Assembly (NCBI GenBank): GCA_028023455.1
Contig: JAQFVV010012446.1
Span: forward strand, 2,354,001 to 2,418,000
DNA length: 64,000 nucleotides
Reading direction: 5' to 3'
DNA from: Epiperipatus broadwayi
Taxonomy: Eukaryota; Onychophora; Udeonychophora; Euonychophora; Peripatidae
This document shows positions 10,703 through 21,229 of the stretch, piece by piece. A program made the position numbers and the translations under genes. How positions within the stretch are numbered: position 1 is the first letter of the stretch; each line of letters begins with the position of its first letter. The notes below the pieces were generated by a model. It was given only the letters and a program-made list of their open reading frames with translations, searched no databases and had not been told where the DNA came from.

Positions 10703-11639
10703 AAAGTAATATATATATGAATATATAAAAAATGCAAAAGAAGTAAAGGAGAAGATATAAGAATAATAACCAGTATTCCTAATAGTGAACATCAAACCTC
10801 TTTCATCATTTTATATAAAAAGATTATAATGAATAAATGCAAAGCAAAAGCAAACCATCTCTAATGATGGTTGAGTCTGTTTTACGACTTGTTGCAAAGA
10901 ATACACTCCAAAGTAATCTTTCATATCATAAAACTTTCTTTCCAGAAGTTTTCTTAAATAAAATATGAAACCTTATTTAAATAGCGCACTAAAAGGCAAA
11001 GAACCCTTCAGCATTGCTACACACAGAAATAATGAGAATACATTAACAAATAGCATATGATAGCTTTTGATTACATTTAAAGTATGGTTTTAGGAGGAAT
11101 AATTCACTCTCCTGAAACTAGTGTCTGGGATTTAATCTTTTCAGGAAGACCATAGCAGCTTTATTTTTGAATTTCAATCCAATAGTTTGATAATAGAAGT
11201 CTTCAAAATGAGGGCTGGGCTGATACTTAATAAAGATGGACAATAGCAGAAACTAGTGTAGGAATATGGATATAACATGATCCCTTAGAGTCTATTGATT
11301 AATTAAGTATACAGTAAATGACTTTGGAAAAGAGAAAAAAATTATTGCTCTGAAAACAGTGAAATAGCAGACAATTCATATCAAGTTAGTTAAAGATGGG
11401 AGGTACAAATTTACATTTTTTTTATCTTCGCTTTATCCTTTAAATAAGAATAATTAGAATTTCATCCTTTGTATATGCAAATGTTTGATCTCATGGCATG
11501 CTCAGGTACCAATATAATGAGCCAAATCTAACAACCCAAAACCTCAATGGCACTTTTTCATTTTTCTCGCTGTAACTCAATCTGTAAACTGCTACACAAT
11601 CATCATATTAATACTGTAGATGGCATTCTTTTGCAATAA
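10703..11639. other. No recognised feature
   Basis: A modestly mixed-composition interval. I see no significant frame, no tRNA boxes and no arms that match elsewhere. Confidence 0.4.
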
Positions 11640-11760
11640 CAGTTGATTAAATAAATAAAACGAATAGCCTTATTGCTCAAAGGACTGGATTCAAACTGAG
11701 GACACCCCAATCCAGAGTCTGGTATTCTAACACTGCACTAAACATGAAGGGCAAAAATAA
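11640..11760 (-). mobile_element. tRNA-derived SINE, family T2, copy 1
   Basis: On the minus strand an A-box-like GTTTAGTGCAGTGTTAGAAT is followed by CCAGACTCTGGATTGGGGT and a B-box-like CAGTTTGAATCCAGTCC, then a tail with AATAAGGCTATTCG. This is the usual tRNA-head plus tail structure of a SINE. The next copy lies directly after it in the same orientation. Confidence 0.6.
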
Positions 11761-11764
11761 TTGA

Positions 11765-11882
11765 ATAGCTTCATTGCACAGAACTGCACAGGAAGTTAAA
11801 AAAACTGAAAGTCCAGAACTTGAATTAATTCAAGAACCATATATTCCAGGGTCTGATATTCTACCATTGGTCTAAAGCATAC
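11765..11882 (-). mobile_element. tRNA-derived SINE, family T2, copy 2
   Basis: Minus-strand copy with A-box-like GCTTTAGACCAATGGTAGAA, then ATCAGACCCTGGAATAT and a decayed B box. The tail AATGAAGCTATTCAA matches copy 1. Together they form a tandem SINE pair. Confidence 0.55.
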
Positions 11883-11889
11883 AAGGAAA

Positions 11890-12120
11890 CAAGGCAAAAC
11901 TCTCCATACAGTAGTGCCACCCTGTGCCAACCACAGTAATCAATGGATGCCAGAAGGCTTGTGCATAAAATCCCTATCTAATGCATACTCATCCAATATC
12001 CCTAGACCAGTTTCTGGCTTGTGGCCTTCATCAGTGAGGAGCTTTGGATCTGAGAGCACTGCACCTAGGTCTTAGGATCTAATGCAATTACGTGCTAGTA
12101 TAAGAAATAGTGATCATTAA
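11890..12120. mobile_element. Fold-back family A, copy 2 (left half)
   Basis: Left arm GCAAAACTCTCCATACAGTA with GTGCCACC, AATCAATGGATGCCAG and TTGTGCATAAAATCCC, then the core in complement sense (CTTCATCAGTGAGGAGC). It ends with a fragment of the terminal motif (GTGCTAGTATAAG, AGTGATCAT). The right arm is largely missing. Confidence 0.65.
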
Positions 12121-12169
12121 TGCATACAAGGAAACTGATGATTGTCATATTTTATTAATTTAAAAGTGT

Positions 12170-12290
12170 CGTACAGTTTAGCTTAGTGGTGGAAAGGTAG
12201 CTTCTGGACCTCAAGACCCATGGATTGTGCTCAAGCAACTTTATGAACTCCCAAACAATAAAGTCATTTGATTATTTTTTATTAACTTAA
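12170..12290 (+). mobile_element. tRNA-derived SINE, decayed (family T3)
   Basis: A-box-like TTTAGCTTAGTGGTGGAAAG starts near 12178. The B box is decayed (GATTGTGCTCAAGC). The tail CCCAAACAATAAAGTCA, GATTATTTTTTATT matches the tail of the element at 60815-60965. Confidence 0.5.
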
Positions 12291-12408
12291 AAAAAAAAAC
12301 TTTTTGGAATTGTTCAAAATATATGGAGTATACGAAATTTAAAAAAAATACTGAATATAATTTAGACAGAGGCAAAAAATATAAACGATCTAAACTAAAC
12401 TTAATCTA

Positions 12409-12508
12409 AACAGAGCAAAACTCTTCATACAGTATGGAGAGTTTTGCTCTGTTTATCAACAATTAATGTGCTAGTATAGAAGATGTGATCATGTGATGTT
12501 TGATGGTT
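12409..12508. mobile_element. Fold-back family A, mini palindrome
   Basis: The arms GCAAAACTCTTCATACAGTA and TATGGAGAGTTTTGCTCTGT meet with no core, followed by the terminal ATGTGATCATGTGATGTTTG. This is the shortest internally deleted copy in the window. Confidence 0.65.
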
Positions 12509-12509
12509 T

Positions 12510-12660
12510 AAACTTAATCTAATTAAAAGTGATTTAACCTCACTTTTAAGCTCCCTGCATCTATCCACTTCACTTATACAATTGATACACATGATCACAT
12601 ACATGTGAAAAAGATAAATGATCTTTACATTTTGAATTACAAGGTTATTTAATATATTTA
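12510..12660 (-). mobile_element. SINE family B fragment
   Basis: The complement of this stretch contains AGATCATTTATCTTTTTCAC, GATCATGTGTATCA and GATAGATGCAGGGAGCTTA, as in the longer copies at 19840-20600. A decayed B-box position follows. Only part of the element is present. Confidence 0.45.
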
Positions 12661-12674
12661 CAAACCATCATTAT

Positions 12675-12780
12675 ACAGGCAAAAACTCTCCATATAGTAG
12701 AGCCACCTTGTGCTAACCAGAGTAATCAATGGATGCCAGCATGAGATGGTGATCATGTGATGTTTAGTGGTTTAATATCT
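12675..12780. mobile_element. Fold-back family A, left arm plus terminus
   Basis: CAGGCAAAAACTCTCCATAT, GTGCTAACCAGAGTAATC and AATGGATGCCAG join directly to the right terminus TGATCATGTGATGTTTAGTG. It is nearly identical in sequence to the arm at 30594, which suggests both belong to one younger subfamily. Confidence 0.65.
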
Positions 12781-13235
12781 TCATTATACACTATTTCGCA
12801 CTGTACCATCACTCATCAGTTGGTCCAGATCATCATCATCCCCCCCACACATATATAATCAGAGCTCAGTTTGTATTAAGATAGCAATTCTTCAAATTGT
12901 AATGGACAGGCTTCAATCTTCTCCACCCTCCAACTCTTCAGTCGTTCACATCACTGAAAATCTGATGATGGAACACTAAAAGTCATTGTTGATGCCAATA
13001 TTACTCATGATGACCTTAAGACACCCTGACCCCACACGTATAGGACCTCAATATGTTCATTTAAACACACAGGAGAGGGATGGGCAGAATACAGGCTGAT
13101 ATGTAATATTTAAATACAAATGTTATCTATACTGAACCTTAATTAGAAAGAATTTGAACTCAGACTTTTAAGCTCTCTACGTGGATAGATGTAGGGAGCT
13201 TGAAAATCTAAATTCAAATACCTTCTAAATATTAA
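12781..13235 (-). mobile_element. SINE family B, long copy
   Basis: The minus strand carries, in order, TGATCTGGACCAACTGATGA (complement of 12813-12835), then a GATTGAAGCCTGTCCATT-type block, then GAGGTCCTATACGTGTGGG. At 13140-13235 the opposite end has GAGTTCAAATTC on the minus strand, a decayed B box. The same blocks recur in the same order at 19840-20215 and 20216-20600. The tRNA-like head suggests a SINE, though the element is long (about 400 bp) and unclassified. Confidence 0.5.
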
Positions 13236-13852
13236 AAGAATAAAAAGTTAACTGTGGTTTTAACATTATATTTACAATGCTTATATAGAAAAAGCCTCAA
13301 ATTTTTAAAAATATCAATAGTCGATTACCATCTGTTTGTTTTTATTGTTCTTTTTCTTTAAAAAAAAAAAACGCTGATAGAATAATATTTGTAATTGTTA
13401 GTTAAATTTTACTGAATATTTAAAATGAGTTAAGCATATGCAAATAAATAATTACGAGAAAAAATAATATATATTACTTCCAAACAGTTTCTACATGAAT
13501 CTGATGATGGAAATAAAATCAACATTGAAATAATGTTGTATTCAATTAATCCGCAGTAAATTCGTAAACAATATAAAACATTTATCGTTGTTTTTTTTTT
13601 TCAGATGTAGTTTCAGTAATAATAAATTCAATTAATAAATTTTTCATTGGTTTTTGCTATCTCCTGTCACTTTATATTTTACTTATTGTATATTATTTAG
13701 CTATTTGTTGATATTAGAAAAAAAACTCAAATTTGTAATATAAAATCATTAAATTATATAATGCCATCGCTTTAAACTTTGCAAATAAATGTTATTCAAA
13801 GCAACAAACTTTAAAATAATATGTTTATTATTCTAATACGCGTGGCATGCCG
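13236..13852. other. AT-rich interval, nothing recognised
   Basis: Long A and T runs, no frame and no matching arms elsewhere in the window. Confidence 0.4.
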
Positions 13853-14775
13853 ATGTGATATGATGCTCTGTGGCTTCTCTTATCGAAATCAGGAATATCT
13901 CGGCCACAATGCCCAGAATCTACTCCATACCATTCCACAGCATAATCTTTATCAAATCTATGGCCTTAATATCTAAATCCCCCTTATTTTGCTCCAAACC
14001 CAGCATAAAAACCAAGAACCCACTTTCTGTATAATCACTTTGTTTCTATTTATTCTTCCACAACTTCGTTATTTGTACTCTTTCTGCTTTCAAGCATTTA
14101 CATTCAATTAACAGATGCCTAATGTTTTTTATGCCTTCCTTACACAACTTGCAAACTAAATCACTCACCTTTTTTTCATTTTTGTGTATATTCCCTTGTT
14201 GCTAACGATCCTGTTCAAGCCTTAAACAGTAAACTACGATCCTTGTTATTATCATAAATTAAGTCGCACCCAATATTCTGTTTACTTTTATATATATTTA
14301 AACTCTTTTTACTCTCTGTTCTAGTTCTCCATCTCTCCAACTCCCTATTCTTTCTCCTAACACAATCATCCCACCTTTTGTATAAGTATACTGACAAATT
14401 ATTTATCCAAATCTTCTGCATACCGTGCTACCTTTCTCACCCATTTTGTTGCTGGTCCTTTACTCATAACCTAATTAAATACTAGTTTGGCTATTCTCAT
14501 TATCCATAAACTGCAATCTACTGAACATTTTCATTTTGCTTTTTGCATCTTTCATATAAAAACTTAACATCCCGTTTCTCCTTGAGTTGCCTCCTTTGTA
14601 GTCCACACATCTGCATTCAATGCATGTCTTCCTACTTCTCTTTGTAATTTTTCTAAGTAATCTAACACTCCTTTACTTACACATAACACATCGTTACCAT
14701 ATGTTAACATGCCATTTCCACTCCTTTCCATACAATTCTAGCCACATCATATTTATTATATAAAAACACTGGTAA
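13853..14775 (-). pseudogene. LINE 3' fragment (family L1x), RT C-terminal part and CCHC end
   Basis: Read on the minus strand from 14775, the product runs through GNDVLCVSKGVLDYLEKLQR, then TTKEATQGETG, then a 68-codon frame at 14215-14421 (WDDCVRRKNRELERWRTR, IGCDLIYDNNKDRSLLFKA). A terminal zinc-knuckle-like CKLCKEGIKNIRHLLIECK (C-x2-C-x8-H-x4-C) follows in another frame. This is the region downstream of the reverse transcriptase in non-LTR retrotransposons. Frameshifts and stops break it. The 3' untranslated part (13853-14080) matches 36070-36335, 48032-48180 and 54675-54965. The copy is 5'-truncated, as is usual for LINEs. Confidence 0.8.
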
Positions 14776-16015
14776 TTTCTTTATCAGTATGATTTTTTTC
14801 TTTGCAACTTCTCTGATTACTTAAGATGATTCCCAAATACAGTGATCATGTGATGACCCTTAGAGCTGAAAATTCTAGGATTGCCATTCAACTCTGACAT
14901 TTCTAGTGCTTGAATGTCATGTGCATTTTCATATAAATCCCAAAGCAATCAATTATTTATTTATTTTAATTACAAAGTAATTAAATCTAAATCTGCTATC
15001 ACAATAATTCATAAGTCGGATTCTTAAAAAAACATTTTAAAAACAAACTTGCAAAAGAAATGCCTACAATTTCATACCAATATCAATCAATTGATCAGAC
15101 AAAAGATGGAACCTTTTGGCATTAATATGAGAAAGTGGACAGTGTTTGCAAGTTTATTAATAAATCTTTAGGAATCTGATTTGGGAAATATTGTAACATA
15201 TTTGTACTTAGCTGCTCCAAAAATATGTTTATTTTCACATATATCTAATCAAATCAACAAATGCTGTAGCACCATCTTGGATACAATGATCATTCCAATA
15301 AATAAGTTGTACATGAAGCAACACTACAACAAGACATCTCATTCCACTTCTAAGAAGAGTATGTTTTATATAAATATTGTTTCAAATTTGACTTTTTATT
15401 ATTATTATGAATATTTACAACATAAATTAAAAATATTTGTATTAAAAAATATAGTAAAATCATAAAACAGGAAAAATAAATTTACTTTTGCTTAATTAGA
15501 TTCAGTTAATTGATTCCTTATAATCAATTGTTATAATGAAATAAATTTGTTTTGTAAACATTAATTACAAAAAGTTTTACAATGTTTGAGCTAAAAAGCA
15601 GAAAAAAAGATCATTTGCAAAATTTGGAAAAAATTATAGCCATTTAGACTACAAGTGGTATGAGATACCACTAAACCTGAAAAAAAAGTGGATAAAATTT
15701 ATACTATGTCAGTTAAATTCAAATTAATTTGAATTTGTCAAAATACAAAAATATTTAGGAAAGTACTGAGATGGATACCCTGTTCAATTTAAAAAATTCA
15801 ATAAAATTAAGGTATTTGAAAACTTGTACAAGTATTGGTTGCAGCTTTGTGGATTGATATTTGATTATTAAATTAATTATAATACTTAAATACATATATA
15901 GCTTATAAACAAACCTCATAGAAAGGACAAATCATCAGGTTTTTCATATGCCAGAAGATAAGTTTTGTGTGTTTCCTTCTTCATTTTTATCTCTAAATCA
16001 AAATCACTAGATATA
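14776..16015. other. AT-rich interval, no confident gene
   Basis: A 94-codon plus-strand frame (15181-15465) is rich in N, K, Y and I, has no recognisable domain and looks like chance in AT-rich DNA. A short fragment near 14825-14860 (GTGATCATGTGATG) resembles a family A terminus. Confidence 0.4.
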
Positions 16016-16365
16016 TAATATATATGTATTACAATTTAATTTGAAAGTACCAATCTTTCTGAACTTACACATATGACACTATACCTTCTAGGTAAACACT
16101 TTAATGATTGTTATTAATCATTTACAAGGCAAGAAATTATATCAGTTCTAGCCAGATATATGTTTAAATTTTAATTAAGCATTAATATATATTATTACAA
16201 TTTAATCTAAAGGTACCAAATTTCCTGTACTTGCAATTATAACACTACGCCTCCCAGATAAATTTCTTAAAGACTACTACTAATCATTTATTAGGGTAGA
16301 AATTATTATAACATTTTTAGCCAAAATATACATTTTAGACATCAATTAAAGAGTAATATATGCAC
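16016..16365 (+). repeat. Family C repeat, two tandem copies
   Basis: Copies of about 170 bp at 16020-16190 and 16191-16365 each have TATTACAATTTAAT, a RGTACCAA block, ACACTAYRCCT, TAATCATTTAY and an AGCCARATATA block followed by TTAATTAA. Related single copies lie at 22060-22190 and 23355-23530 (minus) and 22270-22430 (plus), with a partial copy at 30095-30180 and a palindromic copy at 25843-26116. Confidence 0.6.
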
Positions 16366-16925
16366 TGTTATTAAACAAAATCACATGGTATGGTTAATTT
16401 AACTTCATTCCATTTTTCCCCTATGCATAATATCTTGAATATACTTATAAATTTCCCATTTCACCACAAATACTTTAATAGTTGGAGAAATGGAAGTCTT
16501 TATTAATATGATTAAATTATTATATTTTGATTTGTAAGAGCCAAACTTACCCCAATCACAATTTTGACCCAAAATGCATCTGGGAGGCATTTGTTTTTTA
16601 CAGTGTCTTTATTTATGTTGTATTTTTATATTGGACTATTTCCATCATCTAATATGTGTGTTGAAGGTCTTTAGAAAAGTTTAATTTTAGTTAAATATTC
16701 TAAATGCATTCAATTGTTAGTAATATCACAGCAAACAGGTTAGTATATGCACCAACTGTTACTAATATCACAGCAAACAAATGTTAGTAATATCACAGTA
16801 AACAGGTTAGTATATGCACTAACTGTTAGTAATATCACAGCAAACAGGTTAGTATATGCACGTTTTGAGAGATATTTTTCTCCCCTCTTCTTCAGGTGTT
16901 GCTGGCCTGACCAGTGACAGTACTA

Positions 16926-17005
16926 GCATGGGATTCGAACCTGGGTCCTTAGATTCTCGATTATTGAATTTTAAGGTAACACTCTAACCAACTGAGCCAT
17001 CCTGC
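16926..17005 (-). other. tRNA-like segment inside left terminal repeat
   Basis: On the minus strand an A-box-like GGATGGCTCAGTTGGTTAGA and a B-box GGTTCGAATCCC (16930-16941) are about 55 bp apart, as in RNA polymerase III promoters. The anticodon and acceptor stems do not fold, so this is tRNA-derived and not a tRNA gene. It is the inverted partner of 17657-17735. Confidence 0.7.
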
Positions 17006-17153
17006 CAAAGGCAACAGTATGTAGTAATTTCATAAACTTATCTATGAGGTTCCTCCTGATTTCTCCACTTTTTCCTCAGAGCAAAGTTGATTAGTGATTT
17101 CCATAAATTATGTATAGTCACACTAGGTTGGCTTATGGGATTTTGTGCCATTG

Positions 17154-17555
17154 TCATGTGAGCAGCTTCTTTAAATTTTCTTCTTTATACCTTTTTTCTT
17201 TATCTAATATTTTTGTATTTTCCCAATCGAACTTATGTTCATTGGTCCATACATGGTCTTCTACCTTAGACATATCTGTTTTCTCTCTTCTAATCATCAG
17301 TTTATGTTCTTGCAAACACTTTTGAATGGGATGACTGGTCTCACCAATATATGTTCTTCCACATTCACATGGTATTTCATAGATGCAGTTTTTTCTTTGC
17401 AGCATTTCAAGTTTAGGCTTTATAGATGTTAGAATTCCTCTTAGTGTGGTATGACTCTGGAAAGCTGTTCTGATGTTATACTGATTGCAGATTTTCCTTA
17501 ATTTGTCTGCTATTTTTGGAATGTATGGGTACACTACAGTACCAATAATTGTCAT
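17154..17555 (-). CDS. GIY-YIG endonuclease domain ORF of Penelope-like element
   Basis: A 133-residue frame from an ATG at 17555. Residues 57-71 (CIYEIPCECGRTYIG) give the GIY-YIG core with the Cys pair (C63, C65) typical of Penelope-like elements. Residues 72-85 (ETSHPIQKCLQEHK) follow the usual helix, but the arginines expected at the 'SRP' and 'QKR' positions are His75 and Cys80, so catalysis is doubtful. The C-terminal part HVWTNEHKFDWENTKILDKE matches the usual 'H...H.FDW....IL..E' ending, with the metal-binding glutamate probably among the last acidic residues. Residues 1-50 fit the linker after the reverse transcriptase, which is absent. The ATG is probably not the native start; the frame is the tail of a larger polyprotein. 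It sits between inverted repeats. Confidence 0.8.
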   Translation of the reverse strand: MTIIGTVVYPYIPKIADKLRKICNQYNIRTAFQSHTTLRGILTSIKPKLEMLQRKNCIYEIPCECGRTYIGETSHPIQKCLQEHKLMIRREKTDMSKVEDHVWTNEHKFDWENTKILDKEKRYKEENLKKLLT

Positions 17556-17656
17556 CTCTTGATGGTTCTAATCAACTTTGCTCTGAGAAAAAAGTGGAGA
17601 AATCAGGAGGAACCTCATAGATAAGTATATGAAATTACTACATACTGTTGCCTTTA

Positions 17657-17735
17657 GCAGGATGGCTCAGTTGGTTAGAGCGTTACCTTAAAATTCAATA
17701 ATCAAGAATCTAAGGACCCAGGTTCGAATCCCATG
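17657..17735 (+). other. tRNA-like segment inside right terminal repeat
   Basis: GGCTCAGTTGGTTAGAGCG (A box, D-arm-like) and GGTTCGAATCCC (B box, 17721-17732) are intact. The B box matches the consensus. The D-arm can pair (GCTC/GAGC). Acceptor ends do not pair. An internal Pol III promoter in a Penelope terminal repeat would be unusual; alternatively a SINE was captured before the repeats were duplicated. Confidence 0.7.
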
Positions 17736-17766
17736 CTAGTACAGTCACTGGTCAGGCCAGCAACAC

Positions 17767-17799
17767 CTGAAGAAGAGGGGAGAAAAATACCTCTCAAAA
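17767..17799 (+). other. Hammerhead-like core in right terminal repeat (degenerate)
   Basis: CTGAAGA is followed by a strong hairpin (AGAGGGGAG with CTCTC closing) and AAAA where the hammerhead core needs GAAA. Hammerhead ribozymes are known in LTR-like repeats of Penelope-like elements, and position 7 of the CTGANGA box is tolerant. The G12-to-A change here would abolish cleavage. The same pattern is inverted in the left arm at 16863-16894. Confidence 0.4.
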
Positions 17800-17960
17800 T
17801 GTTGTGCATATACTAACCTGTTTGCTGTGATATTACTAACATTTGTTTTCTGTGATATTACTAACAGTTGAATGCATTTAGAATATTTAACTAAAATTAA
17901 ACTTTTCTAAAGACATTCAACACATATTAGATGAGGGAAATAGTCTAATATAAAAATACA

Positions 17961-18349
17961 GCTAGAACACCATCATCACAAACCTTCAGAAAAACACTCT
18001 TTATTTATGTGTTTCAAAAATGTGTGGACTTGTGGAAGTTATTAAGAACATCTATAATACGACTAAATTATGTGATAAAATGAAAAATTTATAAGTATAT
18101 ATGCTTGTGTCTGCTTTTAAAGATTTTTAAAATAAATTCAATGTACTATTTTATAGATAATTCATTTTCAATTTATAACACTACGTAGAGGAAATAAATT
18201 TTTTATTTAGTTTAAAAATTTATGATTTTTTTCTCCCAGTGGTAAAATGATTTCTCAGTAGTAAGTAATTGTAGAATGTTATAATGATTATTTCACATTT
18301 TATTATAAATAAAGCTCAGTTTTTTTAAAGAAACTTTGTCTGTATACAT
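17961..18349. other. AT-rich interval, nothing recognised
   Basis: No supported feature. Confidence 0.4.
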
Positions 18350-18955
18350 GATACTCAGAGGCAAAATTCTCCATAGAATAGCACCACTCAGTGCAAGTGA
18401 GAATAATCAATGGATTCAGAAAAGTTTGTATATAAAATCCCTATCTAATGCCTACTCATCCAATATCCCCGAACTAGTTTCAAGCTTGTGGCTTTCATTA
18501 GTGAGGAGCCTTGGATCTGAGAGCTGCACCTAGATCTTAGGATCTAATACAACCCTCCAGCATCCACCTTTCACCTTATTAGCTAATGATAAAGCTTTGA
18601 GTTCAAAATGAAAACACAATAATGTTTCTATTCAAACTCATCAGCTTGTAGAGTCATATAGATCTGAACTTGGTTCAGCATCCATACTTTTGGTGTTTTG
18701 TGAGGGTTGCATTAGATTCTAAGATCTAGGTGCAGTGCTCTCATATCCAAGGCTTCTCACTGATGAAAGCCACAAGCTAAAAACTTGTCTGGGAATATTG
18801 GATGAGTAGGCACTAGATAGGAATTTTATGCACAAACCTTCCACTCCCATTGATTATTCTGGCTTGCACTGAGTGGCGCTACTGTATGGAGAGTTTTGCT
18901 TCTGTTTAAGCAGCTTGGGTAAACATAAAAAATGGTGATCATGTGATGTTTAGTG
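18350..18955. mobile_element. Fold-back family A, full-length copy with spacer
   Basis: The left arm and core (18357-18560) and right arm and core (18715-18905) are inverted copies around a ~150-bp spacer (18560-18715, with GTCATATAGATCTGAACTTG). The right terminus is ATGGTGATCATGTGATGTTT. This shows the long form: terminus, arm, core, spacer, inverted core, inverted arm, terminus. The same spacer sequence recurs at 55600-55780, 58200-58345 and 59195-59400. The short frames inside are shared by the copies and are not genes. Confidence 0.75.
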
Positions 18956-19551
18956 ATTATTTAGTTTCATGTAAATGCCAGGTCAATATTCAATTTAAGT
19001 TCGCAAAAATGTTTTTATGTAGATGGTATGAATTATTATTACAATTTTTTTTCTTTTATAAATATTATTTTTTTAAAGCTGAGTAAAATAAATTATAATA
19101 ATTAAAAACAATAAACAGGAAGCCCTAGAGGCCAAAAATAAGAAAAGTCAGTTTTGCAAACGTTATTTATTTGAATTTTTTTTTTTTTAATCACTTACAC
19201 ATTGTTAAATTCCTCTAAATTTAAATTACATTTAAAACATTTCTTCCTTCAAGATTTAAAACATTTTTTCCTTTCATATATATATATTAAATCTGAATGA
19301 AGAAACTTAACCATTTATAAACCTACGACAAGAAATACTGAAGCAGAAACATATTTTTATATTGTACATTAATTCAAAACTATTTAATAGTTAGGAAGTA
19401 ATCTCATAAATTCAATTATCTATTTATAGCAGACACATGTACGTACATAAGAACACATACGCAATTAATTAAATTAAGGTAGTATTTTAAATTAATTTAC
19501 ATCATATACACAATATAAATGACCTGAAGTTTTGTGATGATGGTATTTTAA
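18956..19551. other. AT-rich interval, nothing recognised
   Basis: No supported feature; poly-A/T and a TA run near 19280. Confidence 0.4.
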
Positions 19552-19659
19552 ATGTTATAATATGAGAGACCATTTCCATCGTCTATTACTGAATGTTGAA
19601 TGTCTAGACATTCAACATTTAATGATAGCTAATGGAAATAGTCCAACATATTATAACAT
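19552..19659. mobile_element. 108-bp palindrome sharing termini with the 16619-17960 element
   Basis: An inverted repeat centred on TGTCTAGACA (19601-19610). The arms read inward as ATGTTATAATATG, then ATTTCCATCGTCTA, then GAATGTTGAATGTCTAGA; the right arm keeps GGACTATTTCCATTAG in complement. The order GGACTATTTCC, ATC-TCTA, GTTGAA-GTC matches the ends of the Penelope-like element at 16619-17960. I infer a deletion derivative made of the two ends only. Confidence 0.6.
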
Positions 19660-19839
19660 ACAATATATATGAAGTTGACTTATTAAATACAGCTTCAACA
19701 TTATAAACAAAATAAAATAATAATAATACATATACAAATATTGTATATAGAATTATTAAATCATGAATAAACTTCAGAATATAAAAAATAGATAATAAAA
19801 AAGTTATTCTACATACGAAACATTTTATTTGTCTTTGCT

Positions 19840-20600
19840 ACCAAACATAATTAAATATTGACGTAAACAAGGATTTGAACATTCCATCATCAGATTTTCT
19901 ATCTGGGGAAGTGAAGGAGATTGAAGTCTGTCCATTAGGGTTTGAAGATTTGCTATCTTATTATAAACCGAGCAATAATTATATATATATATGTGCGTGA
20001 GAGATGATGATCTGGACCAACTGATGAGTGCTGGTTCAGCAATGAAATACATATATTGGAAATAATTTATCTTTTTTAAATGTATGTGGCCACGTGTATC
20101 AGTTCTATAAGATGGAGTGCATAGATGTAGGGAACTTGAAAGTCAGAGTTTAAGTCCCTTCTAGATACATTAAGTCTAGTATTATATTTATATTTGAATA
20201 TTACATATTCAGCCTGATACCTACCCCTCTTCTGTGTATTTAAATGGACATATTGAGGTCCTATATGTGAGAGTCAGGATGACTTAAAAGTCAACATGGG
20301 TATGACAATAATATTGGCATCAACAAGGGCTTTGACAGTTCCACCATCGGATTTTCAATGATATGGATGGGTGAAGAGTTGGAGAATGAAGAGGATTGAA
20401 ACTTCTCCATTGTGTGGGAGATGATCTGGACCAACTGATAAGTGCTGGTTCAGTATGAAATATGTATATTGGAGATCATTTATCTTATTCACATGTGTGG
20501 TCATGTGTCTTGGTTATATAAGATGGAGAAGATAGCTAAAGGGAAGTTAAAAGTCTGTGTTCAAATCCACTTTAATTACATCTTAAGTTCAGTATTTACA
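19840..20600 (+). mobile_element. SINE family B, two tandem copies
   Basis: Copies at about 19840-20215 and 20216-20600, each with TTGGCATCAACAAGG-type or related start, GATGATCTGGACCAACTGAT, a block before TTTATCTT, and a tRNA-like end. The second copy has TGTGTTCAAATCCAC, close to a B box, with TTATATAAGATGG-type sequence where an A box would lie. GAGGTCCTATATGTGAGAGT joins them. The copies are diverged, so the tandem is old. Confidence 0.55.
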
Positions 20601-21229
20601 ATATACTAGTATTGATTTACTATCAAGCATAAATAAAAAAATTAAAAAGAACAAATGACTTTTTTTAAAAAAAGTATGCATTTAACCCAATGGTGTGCAC
20701 CCTGTGAATCGTGATCCCTGAGAAGGTCCCATAAAAATCACTAGGATCACAAATTTTTTAAGAAATTCTCTTCAGTTTTGAATAATGATATATATATATT
20801 TGAAAAAATTTAATTTTTAAAAATCACATAAAATAAATTGTTATTGTATGTATTATAGTAAGTTGCTTATATATTATAATTTTTAAAGTAAATTATAAAT
20901 ATCTGCACATAATGGTAAAATGTATCTGTGCTACATATGTATATGTTTGTTAAAGATTAATGTACACATACAATGCAGTAAACAAAGTATTGCAAATTAA
21001 GAGTGAAAGAGATAGGCAGATACTCATCTTTATTACCAAATAAGAATACCCATGATTTAGCAAATGGCAAAATCATTATTTGCACATTTATGATGACATT
21101 CATTAGAAAGAGAAGCATAGTACATATCATAGATCTGCTCCATACATTGCATCCTGGTGGAAAGGTGATTGGCATCCCAAAACTACTTGCAGTGGCACCT
21201 CTTAATCAATGTGTCTGTTATCTAGAAAT
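20601..21229. other. Interval with a possible hAT remnant and an unassigned frame
   Basis: At 20688-20742, TGGTGTGCACCCTGTGAATC and GTGATCCCTGAG resemble the ends of hAT MITEs but no partner end is seen. A 76-codon plus frame (21003-21233) has mixed composition but no domain I recognise. It abuts the mariner fragment and may be decayed element DNA. Confidence 0.3.

Larger units (their letters stand above)
16619..17960 (-). mobile_element. Short Penelope-like element with long inverted terminal repeats
   Basis: About 1.34 kb. The left arm (16619 to about 17100) and right arm (about 17575-17960) are inverted copies. They begin and end with TGTATTTTTATATTGGACTA and its near-complement, share TTTTAGTTAAATATTCTAAA and continue through a tRNA-like segment. 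Between them lies a minus-strand GIY-YIG ORF (17154-17555). Penelope-like elements are known to carry LTR-like repeats in direct or inverted orientation, so this reads as a 5'-truncated Penelope-like element with an inverted LTR-like copy. The left arm has two to three extra ~50-bp tandem units (GTTAGTAATATCACAG, 16710-16860) and the right arm has fewer. No reverse transcriptase is present, so it cannot move by itself. Confidence 0.75.

Noticed and set aside
16710-16860. CRISPR-like array from the repeated GTTAGTAATATCACAG units
   Set aside because: Only three or four units, no unique spacers of constant length, eukaryotic mobile-element context. It is a subterminal tandem repeat.
16926-17735. 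Two tRNA genes in inverted orientation
   Set aside because: A and B boxes are good but acceptor and anticodon stems do not form, and both lie inside repeats of a mobile element.
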